The notes under the pieces are model-generated. The model searched no databases. It was not told the DNA's origin and saw only the letters and a program-made list of their open reading frames with translations. The position numbers and the translations under genes were made by a program. Positions 7,573 through 15,508 of a DNA stretch of 46,547 nt are shown here, in pieces; the first letter of the stretch is position 1, and each line of letters begins with the position of its first letter. The stretch is taken from the NCBI RefSeq assembly GCF_023634645.1, contig NZ_JAMKMR010000028.1, positions 1 through 46,547 of the forward strand. The letters run 5' to 3'. The stretch comes from Vibrio sinus (lineage in GTDB: Bacteria > Pseudomonadota > Gammaproteobacteria > Enterobacterales > Vibrionaceae).

Positions 7573-10500
7573 TTAAGCCCCTTCCTCTATAGCCTGCCTA
7601 ATTGAGCCAGCCCATGCCTCTACACTATGCGTGAAGCTCTCCAAACCATACTCAACCATAAGCTTAATAACTTTTATGGCTGGCAGCTTATGTTTATCTA
7701 CAGCAATGCGAGCTATCTCATCAACAACACTGCGTTGTTCGCTACTGAGCGTGTTGGTTGTGTTTTCTGGGAACTTAAAGGTGGGCTCTTCCTCCCTCCC
7801 CTCAAAATAGGTTAAAGCATCGTTATCACTGATCGTATTCGGGATATCAAATGATCCACCTTGCCCCACTTTTTTACTAATAACTAATGGTGAAGGTGGA
7901 TCATATTGGGTAAGCTCTAGATCCTTGTTATCACTTGCTAATGGTAAAAATACTTGTGCAAGCTCATCACGTAGATCAATGAGGCCAGCAAGAGCACATT
8001 GCTTATCTAGTTTTTCGTATCGCACTTGATAGCCCGATTTAAATGGCTTCGCTTTCAGTTCTTCAATGAAGGTCGAAACTTGCTTGGTAATAACCTCGAT
8101 GTCGAGCATCTCTACTTCTTGTAGGCTTTCTTCGATACCTTGGGTTCGTAGGTTGACTAGAATTTTTACAGACTCCCACTCTTCGGAATTGACGGAATAA
8201 ACATTGATTGCTTTACCGTTAACTCGTTTTTTTGTTTTCACTATTGGTACACCGAACGAACGAAGGTGATTATTTAGCCATTGAACTGGGTTTTGAAGAG
8301 TGTTAGCAGTAACGGTTATGTTGGAATATTTATAGAGGCGGTCTTGAGTTTTCTTTTTCTTCAACCAAGTGGCTAAGTCGCTATTAAGCTGCTCACCAGA
8401 CCATTGTTTACCATTGCAATTCAGCTCTTCGTTGATACCTGCAACTTGTAACAGCTTAATCATGTGGGCACGCTGAATCGCAAGGTGACGCCAACTCACT
8501 CTGCTTTCAGCGTGTTGTACGTCTTTCATATCAAGCGTTTTAGCCGTGTGTTCGTTGACATTTACCCACGAAAGCTTCTTGATAGCATCAACAAAGCGTT
8601 TTTTGGTTTGCTTGTAAGTTAAAGCGGTCAAAACTGAATCTCTGTTCGACCTTGGTAAAGTCATTGCCGCATCACATTGATTAAGGTGTGCGTTTGGACC
8701 ATCGATAGAAAATTCGTCGTAAACTTCCTTAGCTAAGGGCAAAAGATTAGCCAACTGTTCATCATCAGCCGCATCTAGGTGAAGCTCGTAATTCACTTTT
8801 GACTTGGTTATTTCTACGGCAGTAAAGTCTTCGCCGTTCCTCATCATCGTTTGAAAATTTTCTCCGATATGAACAGGCGCCTGTTCTATTTCACGCAGAG
8901 TAATGCGGCTGTTTCTTTCTTTCGCTTCTTCGCGAACAGTAGCCCCGAATTTTGCTGTTAACTCATTTTTTAGAACAGGAATAATTTCATAACCATCTTG
9001 TTCAGCTAGTTCCAAGAAACGTGCTTTGTATCGGTTTCTAGAAAGGTTTTGCTTTGCCTTTACCTTGCAATACAACCATTCGTAAAGAGGGTTTTTAGAC
9101 GTAAACTCACCAGTATCTGGATCAATTGATAGAATTTTCATTGTTTCTGCCGATTTTTCTTCTATCAACTTATTTTGGATATAGGTCGGGTCGGTTGGCT
9201 CACTACGCTCTGTTGGGTCAAGGTACACATGAAATTCATTAACATCTCTAGCTCGATTTAGTCCCTGGTGGCCTTCCTCAGAAGTACCAACATTGGAGGA
9301 TAAGAAGCCTATGGTTTTATCGAATTGATGAGCATTAGACTTTATGTCAAACCCGGTACCTAGAGTTGGTGAAGCGATCAAAATATCTAACTCGGGCACG
9401 ATAGTATTGATATCTTCTAATGCTTTTATGACTTCTTCATCAGTTTTAGCGACATCAGCATGAACGACTAAAACAGTGCCATCATAGTGCTTACGTTCTC
9501 GTTCTTGCTCAATAGCTGTTGCTATCGTTTTCACTTGTTCTTTCGAATTGGCATAAATATAACGTTTACCTTTAGCCAATACTTGCTGCATTACTTCTTC
9601 CATTAAGTGGTCTTTAGACTCGTAGACAAACAGCTTTTTGCCTTGAGCTACTTGAAAAGAGTTTTTTACGTAAACACCAGAATGCAGACCAATGTAATTG
9701 CAGAAATCAAAAGTAAAGTCGCCTAAGTGGGCGTCAGCTAAGATCTGTGTTTGGCTGTTTTTTAATACGAAGTTGAGGTAGTTTAAACAATTCTCTCCAA
9801 ACTGAATTGTCTTTGCATAGTACTGCCCTAAGCTTTGCTCAAATTCATCGACGAAAACCACATCCCAGCTCGAGCCGCCTAATCGCCATAAAGAATCAAC
9901 AGAGCACACAAGGATATCAGCGTTTCGAAGGGCTATATTTGCATCCACTCCATCTGCTGTGTCTTTTAAAATCAAGTCCTGGTAAAACTCAACATAAACT
10001 TCATCACCATGAACGGTTACTTGTCCATTATTGTCTTCGGATAAATCAGATTTTAGCGATTTAGCTAGTGCTACCCTATGAGAAATGATTAGGGTTTTCA
10101 TATGCTTATTTTTCTTTATGAAGTTTTTAACAGTGGTTGATTTTCCCGTTCCCATACCAGAAGCTAGAAGGTTTAGCCCATTCCTAATTTCAGTTTGAAG
10201 GTATCGAGAACTAGACTCAATGGTTTCAAAGCCTTGTATATTTAGTAGTTGTTCAGCGACAGCGGCCACGCCTTGATTGATATAAGTATCACTCCAGTCG
10301 TACCCGTCATGTGCAGGTAGGGACCAATGGCCACCAGATCGATTGACCATTTCTAAGCCAGTCTTGTCATTGTCTGGTGAACAAATAAATTGAATATCAG
10401 GATATTCTAATTTTAATCTGTTGATTAAGTTAGGAATATTACCTTCACCGATAGGTGTTATAACTACTTCACTAGTAGCAACATGCGCAGAATAGGCATC

Positions 10501-11232
10501 AGCAAAACCTCCCACGACAAAAACACGCTTGGGACCGCAGTCCCAAAGTTTTCCAAAGGTATAAAAACCCAAGTCAGTACGTGCATTATCGCTCGATACT
10601 TTATTAATGGATTTCTTACCAACTTTAAAATGCTTATCTAAGATATGTTCAAAGCCACAAAAACGACCTTGATTGAAGAGTTTTTCGTAGGTAGGCCAGA
10701 TTAGGCAAGGGTTATTATATCGGTCTCTTCCAAGACGAACGTCAGCAAACTTGCCTATATCGGCCATTTGCTTTTTCAGCATATACTGTGTTGGGGCGAA
10801 CTGTTTCGGCCAACTATTAAAAAGCTTTTCTTCTTTCTTTAGCTCGGCCCACTGTTTTTCCTCGGAATTTCTTCGTTTTTCCTCTGCTACTTGTCTACGT
10901 TTTTTGTACTCGGCAGCAGCTTCCCTTTTTTCTTCTTCAGTGCGTTCGTCTTTTTTGGGAGTCCAGCCAGCTTGCATGGCTTCATAAATAAAAGATCCAA
11001 AGCTAGTGCGCTTGGTTCTTCTAAAGTTTTTCCACCAACTGTTAAACTCGCGCTTGTGGTATGAATCACCAGTCGCTGACCATTCTTCAAATACGCTTCT
11101 GGCTTCATCGCCAAACTCAGTATATAAGGCGCGTCCAATTTTGGACCAATCTATGTAAGGAAGGTTGGGGCTGATGTAGCTAAGAGCTTCTTCAACCTCT
11201 AAAAGAGTCAATTCTATATAGTTTGTTCTCAT
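7573..11232 (-). CDS. repA: RepA-type replication protein: primase-helicase of N15-like phage-plasmids
   Basis: A 1219-residue multidomain replication initiator. Residues ~12-90 look like a PriCT-type primase domain (IDWSKIGRALYTEFG ... FNSWWKNFRRT). A charged linker follows, then a Toprim-like region (FVVGGFADAYSAH ~238 and CSPDNDKTGLEM ~283). Next is an SF2-like helicase with Walker A GMGTGKST (~356-363), a DEF-type Walker B (VFVDEFEQ ~457) and a QGLNRARD arginine-finger-like motif (~655). The C-terminal ~450 residues are unassigned and probably bind the origin. N15 RepA has the same fused primase/helicase architecture and carries its origin inside the gene; whether that holds here cannot be seen. 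A perfect ParB-type site lies inside the gene at 10530. Confidence 0.88.
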   Translation of the reverse strand: MRTNYIELTLLEVEEALSYISPNLPYIDWSKIGRALYTEFGDEARSVFEEWSATGDSYHKREFNSWWKNFRRTKRTSFGSFIYEAMQAGWTPKKDERTEEEKREAAAEYKKRRQVAEEKRRNSEEKQWAELKKEEKLFNSWPKQFAPTQYMLKKQMADIGKFADVRLGRDRYNNPCLIWPTYEKLFNQGRFCGFEHILDKHFKVGKKSINKVSSDNARTDLGFYTFGKLWDCGPKRVFVVGGFADAYSAHVATSEVVITPIGEGNIPNLINRLKLEYPDIQFICSPDNDKTGLEMVNRSGGHWSLPAHDGYDWSDTYINQGVAAVAEQLLNIQGFETIESSSRYLQTEIRNGLNLLASGMGTGKSTTVKNFIKKNKHMKTLIISHRVALAKSLKSDLSEDNNGQVTVHGDEVYVEFYQDLILKDTADGVDANIALRNADILVCSVDSLWRLGGSSWDVVFVDEFEQSLGQYYAKTIQFGENCLNYLNFVLKNSQTQILADAHLGDFTFDFCNYIGLHSGVYVKNSFQVAQGKKLFVYESKDHLMEEVMQQVLAKGKRYIYANSKEQVKTIATAIEQERERKHYDGTVLVVHADVAKTDEEVIKALEDINTIVPELDILIASPTLGTGFDIKSNAHQFDKTIGFLSSNVGTSEEGHQGLNRARDVNEFHVYLDPTERSEPTDPTYIQNKLIEEKSAETMKILSIDPDTGEFTSKNPLYEWLYCKVKAKQNLSRNRYKARFLELAEQDGYEIIPVLKNELTAKFGATVREEAKERNSRITLREIEQAPVHIGENFQTMMRNGEDFTAVEITKSKVNYELHLDAADDEQLANLLPLAKEVYDEFSIDGPNAHLNQCDAAMTLPRSNRDSVLTALTYKQTKKRFVDAIKKLSWVNVNEHTAKTLDMKDVQHAESRVSWRHLAIQRAHMIKLLQVAGINEELNCNGKQWSGEQLNSDLATWLKKKKTQDRLYKYSNITVTANTLQNPVQWLNNHLRSFGVPIVKTKKRVNGKAINVYSVNSEEWESVKILVNLRTQGIEESLQEVEMLDIEVITKQVSTFIEELKAKPFKSGYQVRYEKLDKQCALAGLIDLRDELAQVFLPLASDNKDLELTQYDPPSPLVISKKVGQGGSFDIPNTISDNDALTYFEGREEEPTFKFPENTTNTLSSEQRSVVDEIARIAVDKHKLPAIKVIKLMVEYGLESFTHSVEAWAGSIRQAIEEGA
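10530..10545. promoter_or_regulatory. ParB/SopB-binding centromere-like site (perfect palindromic arms), inside repA
   Basis: TGGGACCGCAGTCCCA has perfect 6-bp arms TGGGAC/GTCCCA around a 4-bp centre. It closely resembles the 16-bp core that SopB binds in the F plasmid sopC repeats, and the other dispersed sites listed here. It is read in a different codon phase from the sites in late genes. Assignment is by motif similarity and by the presence of parAB in the window. Confidence 0.7.
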
Positions 11233-11380
11233 TCTTATTTAGCCATTTCTGACAGATAAGCACAGAAAAAAATCTAAAAAATAGACTTTTTTTATTGCGC
11301 ATACGCGAATAGCCAGTTAGAATTAGAACCAAATCTTGAAGTTTTTTTGGTTTTTATCCACATTCTAACCAGAAGACGCT

Positions 11381-11416
11381 AAAAAAGCCCTTTGCCGCCA
11401 CAGCTGGGCTTTTTTT
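11381..11416 (-). terminator. Bidirectional intrinsic terminator between cI and repA
   Basis: The stem AAAAAAGCCC / GGGCTTTTTTT has A- and T-runs on both sides, so it can stop transcription in either direction. On the minus strand it would end cI transcripts, or a short RNA begun near 11511, before the repA start at 11232. Confidence 0.8.
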
Positions 11417-11511
11417 GTATCTGTTGTTTGTTAATTTCCGTTTAAAATCAGTTACATAGCTATCTCTATTTGATTTCATTCCTAAAACTATGCCTCTGAT
11501 CAACTACCTTT
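11381..11511 (-). ncRNA. Candidate ~130-nt leader/small RNA upstream of repA
   Basis: A minus-strand promoter is visible as TTGTCA (11547-11542), an 18-bp spacer and TATTAT (11523-11518). A transcript from about 11511 would meet the intrinsic terminator at 11381, giving ~130 nt. A 41-codon reading frame exists in it but has only one base between AGGA and ATG, so an RNA product or an attenuated repA leader is more likely. The remaining part of this gap (11233-11380) is AT-rich with small dyads and no gene. This is inference from signals only. Confidence 0.35.
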
Positions 11512-11540
11512 GCCACAATAATAGCTGATCTAAACATAGT

Positions 11541-11569
11541 TTGACAACCTATAAACCTAGGTTTACTTT
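11541..11569 (+). promoter_or_regulatory. Candidate promoter antisense to cI, overlapping a CI operator
   Basis: TTGACA (11541-11546), a 17-bp spacer and TACTTT (11564-11569) form a good sigma-70-like promoter firing rightward into the 3' end of the leftward cI gene. The palindromic operator 11552-11565 fills the spacer, so CI could repress an antisense transcript of its own gene. Confidence 0.45.
11552..11565. promoter_or_regulatory. CI operator-like palindrome downstream of cI
   Basis: TAAACCTAGGTTTA is a perfect 14-bp palindrome identical to the operator at 12286-12299 in the cI/cro control region. It lies just beyond the cI stop codon. Confidence 0.7.
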
Positions 11570-12192
11570 TAAATGGTTTTTATTTTGCTCGATCTTGCCA
11601 CACCTATCACAGGATGAATGGTAGCCACATCACTTAATGGGAAAGTCATCCTTGAATAGCCATTATTAAAGCTATCAAGAAATATCTGTCCATCTCTCAT
11701 TGCAGCGAGAGTTTTTACCATAACATCACCGTCTTGCAGGCGAACAATCACTTCTTCACCTGTTGCTGGCTCTGATTCAGGATCGACAATGACAGCTTCG
11801 CCTTCTAAAATTCGCGGCGACATGCTGTCACCAACAACTTTTAGGGCATAAACATTCCTGCCTTCTGCGGGAAAGTCTATATAGCTATCACCAAAGCCAG
11901 ATGGGTAATCTAAATTGAACCACTCTTTATCTGGCCCAGCTTGAGTGTTACCAACTATTGGTATTTTGGTCGTAACACAATTAGACGAAGAATCGCCTAT
12001 ACCGTAGTACAGCCAATTCAATGATACATCTAACTTTTCACATAGCCTTGCCGCGAACTCAATTCCCATAGTCATCCCTTTTTCCCACTTAGAGACCATA
12101 GTAATCGAGCATTCAGCCGCTTGAGCTAGTTCAGTTTTGGAGAGCTTAAGCTCTTCCCTTCGCATTTTAATGCGGTCACCCATCTTGTTCAT
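11569..12192 (-). CDS. cI: LexA-like CI repressor (HTH + S24 autopeptidase)
   Basis: The master lysogeny repressor, 207 residues. The N-terminal HTH (residues ~6-60: RIKMRREELKLSKTELAQAA ...) binds operators. The C-terminal S24 peptidase domain has the Ala85-Gly86 cleavage bond (GNTQAGPDKEW), the nucleophile Ser123 (VVGDSMSP) and the base Lys160 (DGDVMVKTL), so RecA-stimulated self-cleavage under SOS is expected. It is divergent from cro at 12331, with at least three palindromic operators between them and a fourth downstream of the gene. This matches the cI/early-operon arrangement of VP882-like phages. Confidence 0.92.
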   Translation of the reverse strand: MNKMGDRIKMRREELKLSKTELAQAAECSITMVSKWEKGMTMGIEFAARLCEKLDVSLNWLYYGIGDSSSNCVTTKIPIVGNTQAGPDKEWFNLDYPSGFGDSYIDFPAEGRNVYALKVVGDSMSPRILEGEAVIVDPESEPATGEEVIVRLQDGDVMVKTLAAMRDGQIFLDSFNNGYSRMTFPLSDVATIHPVIGVARSSKIKTI

Positions 12193-12212
12193 AACTTATA
12201 TATTAGCAGCAA

Positions 12213-12230
12213 AGTAAACCCAAGTTTACT
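12213..12230. promoter_or_regulatory. CI/Cro operator 1
   Basis: AGTAAACCCAAGTTTACT has perfect 7-bp arms AGTAAAC/GTTTACT. It lies 21 bp upstream of the cI start, placed to control cI autoregulation. Confidence 0.75.
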
Positions 12231-12262
12231 ATTTTTTCAAAAATCCAACCCAGATTGAAAAC

Positions 12263-12276
12263 TAAACCTTAGTTCA
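12263..12276. promoter_or_regulatory. CI/Cro operator 2 (degenerate)
   Basis: TAAACCTTAGTTCA keeps the left half-site of the operator consensus and part of the right one. It sits between the two strong operators and is probably a weaker site. Confidence 0.5.
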
Positions 12277-12285
12277 AAAATCAAC

Positions 12286-12299
12286 TAAACCTAGGTTTA
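12286..12299. promoter_or_regulatory. CI/Cro operator 3
   Basis: TAAACCTAGGTTTA is a perfect palindrome within a longer CTAAACCTAGGTTTACT context, about 30 bp upstream of the cro start, placed to block the early rightward promoter. Confidence 0.75.
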
Positions 12300-12330
12300 C
12301 TTTTTTATTTTTTACTCATACACTGGCCAT

Positions 12331-12528
12331 ATGAAAACGATTGAAGTTATCGAGTTCTTCGGAAAGAAGGCTGACGTGGCCAAGGTTCTCAATACGACGA
12401 AACAGGCCATTAGTAATTGGGGAGATGAAGTTCCTGAACTTCGTCAATATCAAATTGAAGTCATTACTGATGGTGAGATCAAAAGTGACTTTACAAAGAA
12501 AAGAGTAAAACAGGGAGAGCACAAATGA
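12331..12528 (+). CDS. cro: Cro-like repressor
   Basis: 65 residues with a Cro-type helix-turn-helix: VIEFFGKKADVAKVLNTTKQAISNWGDEVPELRQYQIEVIT; the recognition helix is TTKQAISNWGD. It is the first gene of the rightward early operon, divergent from cI and following the shared operators. No good Shine-Dalgarno precedes ATG 12331, so the mRNA may have a very short leader. Its stop overlaps the start of the next gene. By analogy with lambda, it should lower CI-controlled transcription during the lytic switch. Confidence 0.85.
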   Translation: MKTIEVIEFFGKKADVAKVLNTTKQAISNWGDEVPELRQYQIEVITDGEIKSDFTKKRVKQGEHK

Positions 12529-13136
12529 TATGTCGAGAATGCGACACAACTTTGTCAGATGTTGTTATTCACCATGTTGATGCGTACTTGGAAAGCTCTT
12601 ATACAAAGCGCGATACCTTTGTAAAAGAGCTTTTGATTCCTAAGTTGATTTCTCGTCAGTTAGTTAAGGAACCAGACGATACAACTGGCTACCAGCGTTG
12701 GTTAAGCAGCAAATGCAAATCAATCGAGAGGATATTGACAGGGGAGACAACCATACGTGCTGATTGGGCCTTTCCGATTGTGTCATCGTTACCTCAAGAA
12801 TATAAGCAGAAAGCGATGATCGAGATATGTGGCTTTCTAGGGTCATATTACATCCCGATAGCACCAGCTAAGCCGCCCTATCAAGAAAATAAAGAGGTTC
12901 AAGCCAAACTCTCTGAGCTTTCTAAAGAGTTCAGTGATGTACTTATGACGTCTAAACCAGCAATGGACGGAGTGTATAGCAGTAAAGATAACTCGGTAGA
13001 AGTACAACAATACGCTAATGAATTACTTGAAGTAGCAGCTGCTGCAATTGCCGAAATAGGTAGAGTTTATCAAGGTACAGGTATTGAACCTGCGGCATAC
13101 AGGGCAATGTCTCAGAGTCCATTTTTTAAATTGTAG
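12525..13136 (+). CDS. YmfL-like putative regulatory protein (CII position)
   Basis: 203 residues, second gene of the early operon with a 4-bp ATGA overlap with cro. The middle part, ERILTGETTIRADWAFPIVSSLPQEYKQKAMIEICGFLGSYY (about residues 67-108), resembles the YmfL/YdaT-type prophage regulators (a 'GE...W.LP.V..LP' pattern). Those proteins occupy the lambda cII position in several lambdoid prophages and affect cell division or lysogeny decisions. DNA-binding activity is not evident from sequence, so the role is inferred mainly from position. Confidence 0.5.
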   Translation: MICRECDTTLSDVVIHHVDAYLESSYTKRDTFVKELLIPKLISRQLVKEPDDTTGYQRWLSSKCKSIERILTGETTIRADWAFPIVSSLPQEYKQKAMIEICGFLGSYYIPIAPAKPPYQENKEVQAKLSELSKEFSDVLMTSKPAMDGVYSSKDNSVEVQQYANELLEVAAAAIAEIGRVYQGTGIEPAAYRAMSQSPFFKL

Positions 13137-13146
13137 AGGTAAGAAA

Positions 13147-13884
13147 ATGCGCAATAAATACAATAAAGAAGGTATGAGAGAAGAACTTCGCCACGCATTG
13201 CTTGTAGTACCTCGTACACGAGGTCAGTTGGATGGATTTGAGAATAATGGCTACAGCAATTCAAATTATTCGCGAAGCTCTTATCGAGAAGTGACCAATG
13301 AAACCGGAGACTGCATCACTAAAGTAAAAGCTGAAGTGGTCCGAACGTTGGCATGCAAACAGTTTAAACAGTCTCCTATGCCACTTTGTCAGCAAGCATT
13401 TAAACACGCCAAAATGCTCCGCGATGTCCACTCTACACAAGAGCATGTCAGTGATTGGTTGAAATACTGTTATAGCGAAGGTGCTCAAGTACCCACGAAA
13501 GCACTTGTTACTTTTATTCTTGATTCATTTTATCAAATGGAAACCACTCGATTAGCTGGCAAGACAAGAAAACTCATTGAACACTTGGCCCACTTAGCAT
13601 GCACACAGAAGCGTTCTGAGATTGAAGGGAATAAGAGCAGATTGCTTTCTCAGTCTCGAATTGCCGAATACAGCGGAAAAACGCAGTCGGAATGGGAGAA
13701 ACGCTGGGCTAAACGTTGGAAGCGTTTACTTGCCATTATAGATAGCTTCGATCAGGAGGGACTTGATCATGTGTATGAATGCGGACGCAGCAGAAAAACT
13801 ACCACCAGAAATGCCGACTTGCTTGTGCAATCAGTATTTCAAACTGGCGCTAGAGAACACTTGGCTCCCGGAATGGCGATATAA
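13147..13884 (+). CDS. Putative antiterminator Q-like protein
   Basis: 245 residues from ATG 13147, preceded by GAGGTAAGAAA. The stretch KQFKQSPMPLCQQAFKHAKMLRD ... VSDWLKYCYSE resembles phage antitermination proteins, and C-terminal basic helices (EKRWAKRWKRLL) suggest nucleic-acid binding. It lies in the cI-divergent early operon, where VP882 carries its q gene. The late region has a promoter with a closely following terminator (16845-16981) and further internal terminators, which call for an antiterminator. Context is stronger than sequence similarity; it could instead be another early regulator. Confidence 0.5.
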   Translation: MRNKYNKEGMREELRHALLVVPRTRGQLDGFENNGYSNSNYSRSSYREVTNETGDCITKVKAEVVRTLACKQFKQSPMPLCQQAFKHAKMLRDVHSTQEHVSDWLKYCYSEGAQVPTKALVTFILDSFYQMETTRLAGKTRKLIEHLAHLACTQKRSEIEGNKSRLLSQSRIAEYSGKTQSEWEKRWAKRWKRLLAIIDSFDQEGLDHVYECGRSRKTTTRNADLLVQSVFQTGAREHLAPGMAI

Positions 13885-14077
13885 CCGAAAAAGTAAAGAG
13901 TTCATTCTCATGTGTCCCAATTGCAACTATTTCGAGGGGCCATTCAATAACAGAAATGCTGCTATCGCAATGTGGGCAACAACAAATAGGCACGGTGATG
14001 AGCACACATATTTTCAATGGATTAAGTACTACCAAGCTCAAACAAAAAGCATGACAAAACAGCAAGAAGCAGCATAG
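13769..14077 (+). CDS. Small Cys-containing protein (zinc-ribbon-like), unknown
   Basis: About 102 residues from ATG 13769, overlapping the end of the Q-like gene by 116 bp; GGAGGG lies upstream. It has a candidate metal-binding set (CLCNQ near the N-terminus and MCPNCNYFEG in the middle). The motif ECPNC....F.....A...W is common in small phage proteins related to restriction-alleviation Lar-type zinc ribbons: FNNRNAAIAMWATTN fits the 'N...AI..WN' end of that family. A Lar-like role is a guess; no partner is visible. Confidence 0.6.
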   Translation: MCMNADAAEKLPPEMPTCLCNQYFKLALENTWLPEWRYNRKSKEFILMCPNCNYFEGPFNNRNAAIAMWATTNRHGDEHTYFQWIKYYQAQTKSMTKQQEAA

Positions 14078-14088
14078 GAATTTAGGTG

Positions 14089-14271
14089 ATGCAAATATTC
14101 AATAGCAACGAAAACTTTACTTTTGAATCCTTTTTTCAAGCAGAGACTTTTTTGGAGAAGCAGGGCTATCGCTGCCAAAACGAACTTTGGACAAAAAAGG
14201 GTTTTCCGAATGCGACTGCGGTCCCATCAGTGTGTGGCGTAAGAGTCGAATTTAAAAATACTCAACATTAA
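14089..14271 (+). CDS. Small hypothetical protein
   Basis: 60 residues from ATG 14089, immediately after a GTG with the upstream motif TTTAGGTG. It follows the zinc-ribbon-like gene by 11 bp and precedes rdgC by 11 bp, so it is part of the early operon. No domain is recognised. Its 3' part carries a ParB-like site at 14211 encoding ATAVP. Confidence 0.6.
   Translation: MQIFNSNENFTFESFFQAETFLEKQGYRCQNELWTKKGFPNATAVPSVCGVRVEFKNTQH
14211..14226. promoter_or_regulatory. ParB-binding centromere-like site, early operon
   Basis: TGCGACTGCGGTCCCA shares the GACTGCGGTC core with four other sites and is identical to the site at 40515. It lies inside a small early gene and encodes A-T-A-V-P there. Confidence 0.7.
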
Positions 14272-14282
14272 GAGATAAAGTT

Positions 14283-15221
14283 ATGTTTCCTAAAAATTGT
14301 ATGGTGTACCGATTTAGTCGAGAGTTTGTTTTTGATTTAGAAAAGCTCGAAGCGCAGCTTCAAGAATTTCAATATAGACCTTGTAGCGAGCTCGATCAGC
14401 AAAAAGTTGGATGGACTCGCCCACTTGGTAAATTCGGTGAAAAGCTTGTGCATGTTGTTGGTAGAAACCTTCTTATTACCGCAAAAAAAGAAGAGAAAAT
14501 GATGCCTGCTTCAGTCGTTAACCGGGAGCTTTCGGATCGTATTGAAAAGCGTGAAGGCGAAGAAGGAAGACCACTAAAAAAACGAGAGAAAGACGCAATA
14601 AAAGACAGCATAGTTTCTGACTTTTTGCCAAAAGCTTTCTCGAGATTTTCTGAAATTAATGTGTTTATCAATACAAAAAATCAGTTATTGATCGTTGATT
14701 GTTCATCTGCCAAAACTGCAGAAAGCATTCTAGCTTTATTACGTAAAAGTATCGGTAGTTTACCAGTAGTGCCAGCCATACCTGAAATGCCTATCGAAAT
14801 TGCACTCACACAATGGGTGAAACATTGCGACTTACCTTTGGGGTTTCATCTTGGAGACAACCTCAAATTGAAGTCTTTAGCTGAAGCTGGAGATTGTGCC
14901 ACGTTTAAATACTACGACCTCAGTTCTGATGAGGTTCAAACTTGTATTGAGAACAATATGGCTGTGTGCTCGGCACAAATGGATTGGCAGAACAGAATTG
15001 TATTTAACTTCTCTGATGACGGAGCCATTAAAGGGCTTAAATTCTCTGATGACCTGCGTTATCAAAATGATGATATTCCACGAGAAGATGAAGTAGCAAA
15101 GTTGGATGCAGACTTTTGCTTAATTTCTGGGGAGTTAGAGAGCTTCTTAGATCAACTATATCTAGCTCTTGGAGGCTTCCCAGAGCTAGAACCTAAACTT
15201 GCTAGTCAGGTTTCAATTTAG
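14283..15221 (+). CDS. rdgC: RdgC recombination-associated protein
   Basis: 312 residues, matching cellular RdgC (~303). Family landmarks include the N-terminal MVYRFSREFVFDLEKLEAQL, GWTRPLGKFGEKLVH, the strand-helix KREKDAIKDSIVSDFLPKAFSRF and the central INTKNQLLIVDCSSAKTAESIL. RdgC forms a ring on double-stranded DNA and restrains RecA. In a phage with a LexA-like repressor it could moderate RecA-dependent induction or protect replicating ends; that is inference. It is the last gene of the block that starts with cro. Confidence 0.92.
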   Translation: MFPKNCMVYRFSREFVFDLEKLEAQLQEFQYRPCSELDQQKVGWTRPLGKFGEKLVHVVGRNLLITAKKEEKMMPASVVNRELSDRIEKREGEEGRPLKKREKDAIKDSIVSDFLPKAFSRFSEINVFINTKNQLLIVDCSSAKTAESILALLRKSIGSLPVVPAIPEMPIEIALTQWVKHCDLPLGFHLGDNLKLKSLAEAGDCATFKYYDLSSDEVQTCIENNMAVCSAQMDWQNRIVFNFSDDGAIKGLKFSDDLRYQNDDIPREDEVAKLDADFCLISGELESFLDQLYLALGGFPELEPKLASQVSI

Positions 15222-15267
15222 CTGACCTGATGGTCACCTCCTTCCTCTATTGCCACCAGGTGTAATC

Positions 15268-15432
15268 ATGTTTCCTTCTGATGCTAGCGAACTTCAAGCT
15301 TATGTTATGCAAAACAATGGAATGACACAGGAACAAGCACAATCTTGGCTTGATAAGTGGGTACCACACTGGCGGACAGAAGAGCCTAATGAGCCTGTTG
15401 GTTTTTATGAATGTGAAAATGGTGAAGAATAA
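15268..15432 (+). CDS. Small hypothetical acidic protein
   Basis: 54 residues from ATG 15268, with AGGTG five bases upstream. Composition is acidic and Trp/Gln-rich (MTQEQAQSWLDKWVPHWRTEEP). It could be a short helical adaptor protein. It follows rdgC by 46 bp and ends just before the LexA-boxed gene. No family recognised. Confidence 0.55.
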   Translation: MFPSDASELQAYVMQNNGMTQEQAQSWLDKWVPHWRTEEPNEPVGFYECENGEE

Positions 15433-15477
15433 TCGTGCATGATAAATATTGCTAAGGTTATTTTTTGCTATTAACAT

Positions 15478-15497
15478 TACTGTATATAAAAACAGTA
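15478..15497. promoter_or_regulatory. Near-consensus LexA (SOS) box
   Basis: TACTGTATATAAAAACAGTA contains a perfect CTGT-N8-ACAG with matching flanks. It differs from the E. coli consensus only in the central A-tract. It ends 11 bp before the ATG at 15509, covering the likely promoter. Confidence 0.85.
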
Positions 15498-15508
15498 TAT
15501 CTATAGTG

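Noticed and set aside
12166..12181. Further ParB-like site near ATGCGGTCACCC
   Set aside because: Only the GCGGTC half is present; the left arm TGGGAC/TGCGAC is missing.
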